Made by a program: the position numbers and the translations under genes
Part shown: piece by piece, positions 15,260 through 23,298 of the stretch
How the letters are laid out: every line of letters starts with the position of its first letter
How positions within the stretch are numbered: the stretch's first letter is position 1
Assembly: GCA_002404995.1 (NCBI GenBank)
Contig: DHKY01000009.1
Span: 1-29,771, forward strand
Length of the DNA: 29,771 nt
Source: Caryophanales bacterium UBA4682
GTDB taxonomy: Bacteria; Bacillota_I; Bacilli_A; RFN20; CAG-288
Reading direction: 5' to 3'
Notes under the pieces: model-generated
The model's database searches: none
What the model was told of the DNA's origin: nothing
What the model saw: only the letters and a program-made list of their open reading frames with translations

Positions 15260-18200
15260 TTATTTCTTCTCGGCTAAGGAAACAACGGAAATATTATTGT
15301 GACGGACAGCTTTGATGAAGTCTTCCTTCTCAATCGGAGGATAGAAGGCGTAACCCTGCCTATAGCAGTCGTATCCCATCTCTTTGATGAGACGGTATTG
15401 TTCCCTGTTCTCTACACCGATGAGACCGACCTTGAGGCCATACTGCTTTCCGTCCTGGAGGAAGGAAAGAAGCTGCGTATACTTGATTCGATCGGTATCG
15501 ATATGACCGACAATATCACGTCCGATTTTGATTTCCGAGAACCCAAGTTCCTGCAATCGTTCCAAGGAAATGAATTCACCGGTGAATCCATCGCAGATCA
15601 AGGTGACGCCTAAGGAAGTCCTCTTCTTAGCAAATGGTTTCCTGGAGAGATAATCATCGTAGATATCCTTTTCCGGGATTTCCAGAGCAAAGAAGTTTTC
15701 AGGGACATGCCCGGAGGAAATCCTGTTTTTCCTCTTTGTCGACAGGTCCTCATCTTTCAAGAAGGATGAAGAGGTATTGAGAGTGATGCGACGGATACCC
15801 ATGATCTTGAAGAAGGCATTTCCATATTGACGATATAGATCGCCCCTATAGGAAAGAAGCGCATTTGAGATTAATCCAATCCTGTTGTTCTCGTATGCAA
15901 CCCGAATCAGCTCGGCTGTATTAAGCTGAGTCTTGCGGAAGTCATCATCAAGACGGAGCAGCATTTCAGCACCGAAGATCTGTTTGTTCTTCGCATCAAG
16001 CAGTGGCTGAAGCAGGACACGGAAGGTGTTGTTGGTGAATTTTTCCTTGATGGTATCGAGCCTGAAGAGCTTCTTGGAGGCAACACGGTAATAGTCACCC
16101 TCTTCGAAGTAAATCGTATTCATCGAAGTCGGTCCATTGACGGAAGCCACACGATCCATAGCATGGCTTAAGAAGTCGGTAGCCGCCGGATATCCCTGCG
16201 GGAAGATGATTGGAAGATACGTGACACGAAGAGAAACAGTAGGATTCTTCTTATGGTATTTTTCAACCCATTCATCAATCGACTCACAGATGCTGATAGC
16301 ATCGCTCTGACCGCAATTAGGAATAAGAAGGCCGATAGAGCCAGGGGTGAAGCGATAGAGCCGTGTTCCGTTGATTCCCTCTTTCCTTCCGGATAGGAAG
16401 CTGCGGATAACAAGCAGCGCGCCTTCGCTGCCTTTGGCCTTGACAAGTTCGCTGATGGAGTCAAAGCGAAGGACAATCAAATAGCCTTTTCCGTAAATCT
16501 TATATAGATCGGTCCTGCTCTGGACAAGGGTGGAGAAGGAGTTGATCAATAGGTCGCGATCGAAGACATCCTCGAATCCGGCTTGATTATCCCTGTTCTT
16601 CTTGACGAGCAAGGAAGCCTCGCTAGAATCTTCCTCGTAAAGGGTAAGAGAAGTCTCAAAACTATTTCCGTTCCTTGTCACTGCCTTCTTAGTTCCTGTC
16701 TTCAGCGGGCAGTCCTTACAAGGCGCATCAAGTCCGTAGAGGGCTTGATAACAGATAAGACCAGGCTTTGCATCTTTTGAGATCCTGGAAAGGTTCTCGC
16801 TGCCTTCTTTCAGCTGATAGGTTTTCTTATCAATCTTGCAATAGGCGTAGTCGGCCATTTTCCTCCTAGAGGAATTGACGCGTTTCCTTTCCAGCCTCTT
16901 CTTCCGGTTCAGGTAGACAGTATAATCATCAGCAATCCGGGAAGAGAAGACAAGAAGGCTCTCACGGAGATAGGAATCCAGTTCCCTGTTTTCCTCTGTG
17001 TTCAGGAAGAAGAGAAGTCCTTGAAGCTTCTTCTGATCATCATAAATACAATAGAAGAAACAGGAAGAAAAGCCCATCCTGTCCGCATATTCGGCAATCT
17101 GGGAAGACCTCTGGCTGCGTTTCGAAGCAAAGTAGGAGCCGTCTTCTTCGGCAACTTTCAGCACGCCTTCGATAAACAGATTGGAGATCTGGTCTCCCTC
17201 TGCAATAAAGGGCTTGTCCTCTTTCTTTCCAGCAACGCTCAGGCTCCTGATATACTCGTTATCTTCTTCGGAAAGAAGAATCCTTCCGGCATAACGGATA
17301 GAGAAGCTCTGAAGAATCCTTGTAAGAACGGAAGACAAGGAATTCTTGGCAATCTGTTTGTTCTCTTCTGCAACATCGAATCCGTTGAGAATCGTCAGAA
17401 TCTTTCCGGTCGTATTCCTATACCTTGCGGAAGACCTGAGAGAGGACTCATAGTCAAGCCCAGAAGAAAGACGCTTCGGAAGATACCTGACGAAAGGCTT
17501 CTGCCTGCGGATAGCATAATGGATATCCGGGAAAAGCTCATCGATTCCGGAATACGGATAGCAGACAAGGGCAAACCGGGCAGTCAGAGTCCTCCTAGAT
17601 CCGTTGTTGTCCCTTCGATTCAAAGAGAGATGTCTTTGCCTCCACCTGACTTTTTCCTTCAAGTAAGAAAGAGAATCGATGTGAGGGAAGAAAACATAGA
17701 TACCTTGCTCATCCAGCACAGGCGAGAACCTGATATCATCGAATTCCTTGAACCCGTCTTTCAGTTTATTCAATAGGACATCGAATTCCTCTTCTTTCAG
17801 TCCATCGCCTTTTTCGAAAGGATAATAAACTTCCCTCAAAGCATTCCGATAAGAGCCGGAGAGAGTAATCAGTTCAATCCTCCGGGTATGGAAATCATGA
17901 TGGGAAATCAAGGTATGGCTTTCATCAAGGTAATGAAGATTCAGGCTCTTATAGTCTGCTTTTTCTGCCGTAAAGCCGATATCCTTCCTGGAATCCGCTA
18001 ATTCCTTCTCTTCCCTGTTCCATTCGAAGAAGTCACGGATGACATTTTCAGGATATTCGACGAAATCCATTTTTCCGTTCCTAAGTCTTCTGCGGTTATC
18101 TCTCGTAATCATGGTCAAGGAATCATACCCGACCTTATAAAGAATCTTGCCAAAGAAATAATCATAAAGAAGAGAGCAGGCCGAAAAGACAACCAAGGCA

Positions 18201-18355
18201 ATCAAAGATGCCCTTTTCAGATCGTCCCGTCCGGTCAGGATAGAGGAAAGCCTTAGGGCAAAACAGACCACGGAGCCTAGAATGCAGACAATGGTCGGAA
18301 AATACCGATAGAAAAGGAAGAAGCGCTTCAGGGTAATGATTTTCTGTTTCTTCAT
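15260..18355 (-). CDS. Membrane protein with PAS-like, degenerate GGDEF and degenerate EAL domains (1031 aa)
   Basis: I choose the ATG at 18355 because GGAGG lies 8 nt upstream and the previous stop is one base away; an upstream in-frame start would add 15 residues. Two membrane segments (about 15-40 and 48-70) are followed by a long cytoplasmic part. A PAS-like region near 505-560 carries an APCKDCPL cysteine motif. A GGDEF-fold region (about 615-760) has no GGDEF motif. The EAL-like domain (about 775-1020) keeps the first Glu (GAEMLL), the TLN Asn and the QG motif. It has lost the DD pair (ICDGFTG), the KxD motif is KIG, and the EGVE Glu is replaced (LIGVE). It is therefore probably not a phosphodiesterase and may act as a c-di-GMP receptor. 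It is the last gene of the operon, downstream of an apparently active EAL enzyme. Confidence 0.82.
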   Translation of the reverse strand: MKKQKIITLKRFFLFYRYFPTIVCILGSVVCFALRLSSILTGRDDLKRASLIALVVFSACSLLYDYFFGKILYKVGYDSLTMITRDNRRRLRNGKMDFVEYPENVIRDFFEWNREEKELADSRKDIGFTAEKADYKSLNLHYLDESHTLISHHDFHTRRIELITLSGSYRNALREVYYPFEKGDGLKEEEFDVLLNKLKDGFKEFDDIRFSPVLDEQGIYVFFPHIDSLSYLKEKVRWRQRHLSLNRRDNNGSRRTLTARFALVCYPYSGIDELFPDIHYAIRRQKPFVRYLPKRLSSGLDYESSLRSSARYRNTTGKILTILNGFDVAEENKQIAKNSLSSVLTRILQSFSIRYAGRILLSEEDNEYIRSLSVAGKKEDKPFIAEGDQISNLFIEGVLKVAEEDGSYFASKRSQRSSQIAEYADRMGFSSCFFYCIYDDQKKLQGLLFFLNTEENRELDSYLRESLLVFSSRIADDYTVYLNRKKRLERKRVNSSRRKMADYAYCKIDKKTYQLKEGSENLSRISKDAKPGLICYQALYGLDAPCKDCPLKTGTKKAVTRNGNSFETSLTLYEEDSSEASLLVKKNRDNQAGFEDVFDRDLLINSFSTLVQSRTDLYKIYGKGYLIVLRFDSISELVKAKGSEGALLVIRSFLSGRKEGINGTRLYRFTPGSIGLLIPNCGQSDAISICESIDEWVEKYHKKNPTVSLRVTYLPIIFPQGYPAATDFLSHAMDRVASVNGPTSMNTIYFEEGDYYRVASKKLFRLDTIKEKFTNNTFRVLLQPLLDAKNKQIFGAEMLLRLDDDFRKTQLNTAELIRVAYENNRIGLISNALLSYRGDLYRQYGNAFFKIMGIRRITLNTSSSFLKDEDLSTKRKNRISSGHVPENFFALEIPEKDIYDDYLSRKPFAKKRTSLGVTLICDGFTGEFISLERLQELGFSEIKIGRDIVGHIDTDRIKYTQLLSFLQDGKQYGLKVGLIGVENREQYRLIKEMGYDCYRQGYAFYPPIEKEDFIKAVRHNNISVVSLAEKK

Positions 18356-18356
18356 T

Positions 18357-19091
18357 CTATTCCTCCAGGATGTAGCTCTGTGAGATATCATTGATGACAT
18401 TCACGACAACACGTCCGACCTCTGCTTCCTTCTGTAGAATCGAAGCATAGTCATTGACATCTATCGGCTCAGCATAGTTTCCCTCGACCACCTTCAAAGC
18501 AATGAAAGGAACATTATAAAGAGAGCAGGCAACACCGATTCCGCCTAAAGTACAGTCAAGAGCTATATTCCGTTCCAGACCAAAGAGTCGGCCATGAAGC
18601 CTCCTCGGTTCCAGTTCTTCTTTCTTCGTATAGAAATGGCTGGAAGAAACAAAGTCCGCTTCATAGTTCGGAGTGAAGAGTCTTTGCCGGAGAATCGGAA
18701 GAAGGAAGGAAAGAACCTGCTGAGAAGACTCTAGCCGCTCACCTAATTCACGGATTTCACCCCATCTTCCGCCAAGAGTCGGAACCTGGTTGACATCACT
18801 TAAGAGAACCGTCCGGGAAACCACCACATCATTCCGATTCCTTTCCGAGGAAAAACCACGGCACGTGCCAACCGAAAGGACAAGGATCACGAAATACTTC
18901 TCAATCAAGTACTGGCAGACTGCCTGTGCCCTGTAGTTCGTATAGACATCGCAGACGAGGCACACGTCCTGTCCGAACAGTTTTCCGTAAGAAGCATCGA
19001 AATGTTTGAGGATCCGTTCCTTTCTGCGCTGAGTAATCAGACTCTCGAAGAAGATCCTATCATCATGGGATGAACCGATTAGTACAATCAT
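18357..19091 (-). CDS. Nucleoside phosphorylase/nucleosidase-fold protein lacking key residues (244 aa)
   Basis: The fold of MTA/SAH nucleosidases and purine nucleoside phosphorylases is recognisable from SVGTCRGF (73-80, cf. the GTAGG block), the NDVVVSRTVLLSDVNQVP region (87-104), ADFVSSSHFYTKKEE (145-159, cf. the SGDQF...KE block) and DCTLGGIGVACSLYNVPFIALK (179-200, cf. DMEGAA...PF..IR). The substrate-binding Glu of DMEGAA is missing (DCTLGG), and the usual R-x-x-S-D catalytic segment reads KVVEGN. The enzyme may thus be inactive or altered and could sense a nucleoside or nucleotide. The gene overlaps the EAL gene by 4 nt (ATGA) and is followed one base later by the degenerate GGDEF/EAL gene, placing it squarely among c-di-GMP proteins. 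Confidence 0.7.
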   Translation of the reverse strand: MIVLIGSSHDDRIFFESLITQRRKERILKHFDASYGKLFGQDVCLVCDVYTNYRAQAVCQYLIEKYFVILVLSVGTCRGFSSERNRNDVVVSRTVLLSDVNQVPTLGGRWGEIRELGERLESSQQVLSFLLPILRQRLFTPNYEADFVSSSHFYTKKEELEPRRLHGRLFGLERNIALDCTLGGIGVACSLYNVPFIALKVVEGNYAEPIDVNDYASILQKEAEVGRVVVNVINDISQSYILEE

Positions 19092-20638
19092 TCCTCTTCC
19101 TCCTTCTCGTTCTCGAACGGATTATTTGCTAAGAGCTTACTGAAGTTTTCCCGATTCCTTGGTTTAGCAAAGTAATAGCCTTGGATTTCATCGCATCCGA
19201 ACTGACGAAGGAGACGCACCTGGGGTTCAGAGTCCGCACCTTCGGCAATGACTCGCTTTCCGCTTGCACGTCCAAGTTCAATCAAGACACGGCAGACTTC
19301 ACGTGCCTTGGGATCCGAGACAATATTGTCCACAAAAGACTTATCGAGTTTCCTGATATCGAAAGGAATATGAGAAAGGTTGGCAATATTCGAGAAGCCG
19401 ATACCAAAGTCATCCCTTAAGACCTTGATTCCTTTTTCCTTAAGACGCTGAATGATGGAAATAGAGATGAAAGGATTCGCCTGACTTGTTGTCTCCGTGA
19501 TTTCAATCTGGATCAGTTCCGGAGAAATCCGGTATTTCTTCAGCCTTTCATCAAGGATATCAATGAACTTCGGAGAATAGAATTCATATAAAGAAAAATT
19601 CCTGCTGACCGGAAGGACACGGCGTCCTTTCTTCTTGGCTTCATTTAAATCTCTCAGAACCTGTTCAAGGACAAACCTGTCCAGCTCATGAATCAGTCCG
19701 GCATCTTCAACCTGTTTCAGGAATTGTGCAGGAGTCAAAAGTCCGTGGTCTTTCGTATTCCACCGGATCAATGCCTCACTGGAACAATAGCGGTTAGTAT
19801 GGAGATTGAACTTTCCTTGATAGTAAACGACAAACTCCTTGTCCTTGAATGCCTGAAGAATAACTTGTTCATCGCTTTCGTTTTTGTTCTTGCGGAACTC
19901 CGGCTGGTAGAACTTCCTGATTTCGACATCCTTCCTTGCTTTTTTCCGGGCGATGGTCGCATTTTCAAAAGATTCTATCGGCTTCTCGCCGTCTTTGACC
20001 TGTTCAATGCCAAAAGACGGAAAAACAAACAGATGGAGTTTATAGTTGTTCGAGATATTGAACAGCTCATTGGAAATATCATCAAGGATTTTCCTCACCT
20101 GCGACCGTTCCAGTCCAAAGAAATAAAGGAAGAACTCACCATTTCCAAAACCATAAAGAATGACAAAATCCGTTTTGTCCTTCTGAGTCGGAAGGAACTG
20201 ATGATCAAGATATTCGATAGTACGGAGAGAATACTGCTGAAGCGGTCTTGCGCTCTGCTCTGCTCCTAGGAAAAGAGGTGCAACGCCAGCAAAGGAAACG
20301 GCATAGCGCTCTTCCTTCTTATGGCGTCTTTTGTGAAGAAGGGAATTGACACGGTCTTCCAAGTCCTGACGGTTATAGTACCGGACATCCTTTCCGAAAA
20401 GATAACGGTTTTCCATCAAGCGGATTTTTTCCCGGTGTTTCACGTTGAAATAAGCAACCAGAACCCAGACAAAGAAAAAGCAGGTTGCAATCGTCAGGAA
20501 GAAAAGAAGAAGAGAAATCCATCCATAGGCTTTCCTTCCGGCAATACCGATGACGATAATAAAAGCAATCAGTTCAATCAGAAGAATACCAGAGAGAACT
20601 GCAGCAAAGATACGATACCGTTTTGTATTACGCCACAT
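19088..20638 (-). CDS. Membrane-bound EAL-domain c-di-GMP phosphodiesterase with degenerate GGDEF (516 aa)
   Basis: Two membrane segments (about 10-33 and 39-64) precede a degenerate GGDEF-like region (about 90-235, where YGFGNGEF replaces the motif) and a C-terminal EAL domain (about 255-500). The catalytic set looks complete: E288 in SEAL, N347, E379 in IEIT, D409 and D410 in RDDFG, K430 in KLDKSFV, E466 in AEGAD, and Q486-G487. EAL enzymes with this set bind two metal ions and hydrolyse c-di-GMP to pGpG. The start overlaps the signal peptidase stop (TAATG). In this riboswitch-led operon the enzyme could lower c-di-GMP when the operon is expressed, giving feedback. Activity is predicted from residues only. 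Confidence 0.92.
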   Translation of the reverse strand: MWRNTKRYRIFAAVLSGILLIELIAFIIVIGIAGRKAYGWISLLLFFLTIATCFFFVWVLVAYFNVKHREKIRLMENRYLFGKDVRYYNRQDLEDRVNSLLHKRRHKKEERYAVSFAGVAPLFLGAEQSARPLQQYSLRTIEYLDHQFLPTQKDKTDFVILYGFGNGEFFLYFFGLERSQVRKILDDISNELFNISNNYKLHLFVFPSFGIEQVKDGEKPIESFENATIARKKARKDVEIRKFYQPEFRKNKNESDEQVILQAFKDKEFVVYYQGKFNLHTNRYCSSEALIRWNTKDHGLLTPAQFLKQVEDAGLIHELDRFVLEQVLRDLNEAKKKGRRVLPVSRNFSLYEFYSPKFIDILDERLKKYRISPELIQIEITETTSQANPFISISIIQRLKEKGIKVLRDDFGIGFSNIANLSHIPFDIRKLDKSFVDNIVSDPKAREVCRVLIELGRASGKRVIAEGADSEPQVRLLRQFGCDEIQGYYFAKPRNRENFSKLLANNPFENEKEEEE

Positions 20639-21468
20639 TACTTGTCGTCCCCCTTCTTCTTATTCAGCATCTCATTGAGCCTTTCTTCCTTCAGGCGTTT
20701 CTTGTCTTCCTCTGAAAGGGTCGGCGTATTGTCTGAGGCAGAAGCTGCCTTCTCTTCCGGTTCCTTCACCGCACGATAGACATCGATTCCACAGGAAATG
20801 ATGACAAAGAAAGCCGGAATCAGAAGAAGAACGACAAGTCCAAAAGGCGAAGCAATGAACTTCCTGAATCCGCCAAGAGCAGGAGAATTGACTTTCACGA
20901 CACCGAGCAGTTCCTTCTCGGAAAATACCTGGTACTGTCCTTTCTCGGCCTGATGGGCAGAGGTATTGATACCGGCGACATAGAAAAGATAACGGCCTTC
21001 TCCTTCTTTCTTTGTCTCATCGACCACGATATATCGAAGCCGGTGGGTAATAACCCTATTGATGTTGCTTGTTTCTTCCGTATAAGTACCATTCAGTTCA
21101 TCAATCTTTGATGCAGAAGTAAAGCTACCTTCATAGCAATCCATGAAAGTGAGATCAATATGCTTTTCTTTCGTCGTTGAATGAGAGATATTTTCCCATT
21201 CCTTGTAGATAGAGGCAGGAGAGTCCTTATGCGTAACAATCGCAGTATTGACCGGATACTCCGGCTCCATGGAGTCTGTCTGGACAATGAAGTTTCCGTA
21301 TCCGTAAATCAGGTTCTGGTTATAATTGTTCTTCTTGTCTGCCCTGCCAAGGACGAAGCCGACTGCAAAGAAAACAAAGAAAGCACCGAAAAGACCTGTG
21401 AAGACCCAAGAGAGGATCTTGCCAGTCAGCTGAAGCTTCGTCAGTTTTTTTCCTTCTTTGTTTTTCAT
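20638..21468 (-). CDS. sipW: Signal peptidase I, SipW (Ser-His) type (276 aa)
   Basis: This membrane endopeptidase would remove signal peptides from exported proteins. The first membrane segment (about 18-40) is followed by the nucleophile motif VQTDSMEP (S66). The second catalytic region VITHRLRY has H142 where most bacterial signal peptidases have Lys, placing it with the archaeal/ER-like SipW group that matures TasA and TapA in Bacillus. The GDN(N)xxxD box is altered to AGINTSAH. A second membrane segment (about 207-232) leads to a charged cytoplasmic tail (TPTLSEEDKKRLKEERL onwards), longer than usual. The gene is in an operon with four exported proteins bearing SipW-like signals, which are the likely substrates. 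Its start directly abuts the stop of the preceding gene. Confidence 0.9.
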   Translation of the reverse strand: MKNKEGKKLTKLQLTGKILSWVFTGLFGAFFVFFAVGFVLGRADKKNNYNQNLIYGYGNFIVQTDSMEPEYPVNTAIVTHKDSPASIYKEWENISHSTTKEKHIDLTFMDCYEGSFTSASKIDELNGTYTEETSNINRVITHRLRYIVVDETKKEGEGRYLFYVAGINTSAHQAEKGQYQVFSEKELLGVVKVNSPALGGFRKFIASPFGLVVLLLIPAFFVIISCGIDVYRAVKEPEEKAASASDNTPTLSEEDKKRLKEERLNEMLNKKKGDDK

Positions 21469-23295
21469 TTACCGGCCGAATACCTTTCCGTGATAGACTC
21501 TGCTAATTGCCTTTGCTTCCTTATAGGAAGAGAAGATATGGGCATCTTCTTTCGTCTTCGTAAACGTATTTTCTTTCTGATAGACGCTTCCGTCTTTCAA
21601 AGCGATGATATATTCCTTCTTATCCTTCTTTCCAAAGAAAGAGACCTTTGCAAAAGGACTTTCTTCCCTCGTCTCTTTCAATTCTTCTACCGGAGGTTCT
21701 TCTTTTATCTTATCTTCTTCCAACCGGTAATCATAAAGACGATCCGTCAGCCTATCGTAATAAGACAGCTGGTTTTCTTCCTTTTCCTCGTTGGAAAGAA
21801 GATTCTTCGTATCCTGATAAGTAGAAGCAATGACTTTCTCCAAAGAGAACTTCTCTCCCTTATGGAGCTGATAGGTAAGATATTCAAAAGGAGAACAATT
21901 CGCAGGATACCTGTTATTCCTGTCCCTCTGACTATGTTCGACATGGAATTCCTTGGCAGCCTTAACAATGCTCTGGCGGAAAGAATCAAGATATTCCTGT
22001 TCTTCCTTTGCACGCTGGCGGTAGAAGGCTCTTCTTGCCTCCCTTTCCTTCTTTTTCTCCCTTTCCCTGTTCTGCTCAGTTACCTTATCAAAGATAACCT
22101 GGTCTTTTTCTTTGCGCTTTAAAAGTTCCCCGGTTTCCCTATACTCTCTTTGTGCCTTCTCTTTGTCCTGATAGTCTTTTAAATAATAGGCACGTTCGGT
22201 TTCGCTCTCCGCATTCGGAAGAACAACTTCTGCCTTTTCCTTCCTGAAATTCAAATAGGAAGAATCCCTGCGGACAAAGGAAATCGGTCCTTGATGCAAT
22301 GGTCCGAAGACAAAGGCCTCGTCATCAATCGAAGTGACAACCGTAGGCTGATAGAACCTCTGCTTCTGCCTGACCTTTTCCGGCCTGTCCTTGCCTTGTA
22401 AGGCAAGGTAGTTTGCAAGCCTTAGGACATTGAGTCTAGCAATATCATCCGCATCGAAAAGCGCAAAGTCTTCCTTGACAGAATAGCCGACACCAAGTTT
22501 GTTATAGGAAGAAAGGAAAAGGAAAAGCTCATAGCATTTATGATAAAGCGGATTCTTGCGGATAATGTTGGTCTGAAGAATCGGAGCCCGTACATTCTTC
22601 TCGGTCTTCAGTTCACGCCTGAAGGAAGAGTTGTAATAGTAAAGGATATACTCACGCCTAAGCTTGATCCGTTCAATATAGTCATTGGATTGAATCGATT
22701 CCGGATCCTTCTTGGGAGTGATTACAGTGACCTTGGTCTCGATATTGACCTTCTTGCCATTGACATCAGATTCGTTCTTGAAAGAAAGAATCTCATGATG
22801 CTTCAGCTCACCGAAAGTCTTCACATACTCATAACGTTTCTCGACAAAAAGAACCAGCCTACGGATTAATGTCGCAACAAACCGGTTCTCATAGGTATGA
22901 AGATCATCCTCGCTTCCGATATTCAGAAGCTTGGAAGGAATGACATCCCCGTTTTCGGCAATCGACTTGATGTAGGCAGTATGGCTGGCAAGATGCTGGA
23001 CTGTCTCCGCATTGACTTTCCGGACAAGTTCGACCGGAACAAGGTTCTGAACCTCTTTGGTGTTCCTTCTTGGATTATTGATAATCGTACCAAGATCCGG
23101 AAGAGCATCCTCAATCCTCTGAATCCAGGACAAATCAAAAGAAGAGGATTCGATTCGATCAAGCCGCCTATAGGTGTTCTTTCCGTTTTTCAGCGAAAGG
23201 AAAAGCTCATCGGCTTCTTCGTTATCCTTCAGAAGCGAGGAGGAAAGGTTCCTCCAAGATCGATAGAGCTTTGCCTCACGTGAATTTTTATCCAT
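21469..23295 (-). CDS. DUF2357-type protein with central coiled coil, AAA+ partner (608 aa)
   Basis: The N-terminal half resembles DUF2357, a domain found with McrB-like ATPases. The clearest block is GSEDDLHTYENRFVATLIRR (127-146), preceded by QHLASHTAYIKSI (100-112). Residues about 365-440 are highly charged and probably a coiled coil (EREKKKEREARR). The last about 60 residues form a small separate domain (KEYIIALKDGSVY...FTKTKEDAHIF...YKEAKAI). I see no D...ExK nuclease motif where McrC-like proteins would carry one, so a restriction function is unlikely. No signal or membrane segment is visible, so it is cytoplasmic. It lies 3 nt after the AAA+ gene and immediately before sipW, so the pair probably works with the secretion or surface genes. 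Confidence 0.65.
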   Translation of the reverse strand: MDKNSREAKLYRSWRNLSSSLLKDNEEADELFLSLKNGKNTYRRLDRIESSSFDLSWIQRIEDALPDLGTIINNPRRNTKEVQNLVPVELVRKVNAETVQHLASHTAYIKSIAENGDVIPSKLLNIGSEDDLHTYENRFVATLIRRLVLFVEKRYEYVKTFGELKHHEILSFKNESDVNGKKVNIETKVTVITPKKDPESIQSNDYIERIKLRREYILYYYNSSFRRELKTEKNVRAPILQTNIIRKNPLYHKCYELFLFLSSYNKLGVGYSVKEDFALFDADDIARLNVLRLANYLALQGKDRPEKVRQKQRFYQPTVVTSIDDEAFVFGPLHQGPISFVRRDSSYLNFRKEKAEVVLPNAESETERAYYLKDYQDKEKAQREYRETGELLKRKEKDQVIFDKVTEQNREREKKKEREARRAFYRQRAKEEQEYLDSFRQSIVKAAKEFHVEHSQRDRNNRYPANCSPFEYLTYQLHKGEKFSLEKVIASTYQDTKNLLSNEEKEENQLSYYDRLTDRLYDYRLEEDKIKEEPPVEELKETREESPFAKVSFFGKKDKKEYIIALKDGSVYQKENTFTKTKEDAHIFSSYKEAKAISRVYHGKVFGR

Positions 23296-23298
23296 AGA

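Noticed and set aside
17021..17776. Plus-strand open frame of 251 codons
   Set aside because: Antisense shadow of the large GGDEF/EAL gene; no start signal and no recognisable domain.
21181..22122. Plus-strand open frame of 313 codons
   Set aside because: It overlaps the DUF2357 and signal peptidase genes on the other strand and its product is a low-complexity hydrophobic sequence typical of antisense frames.
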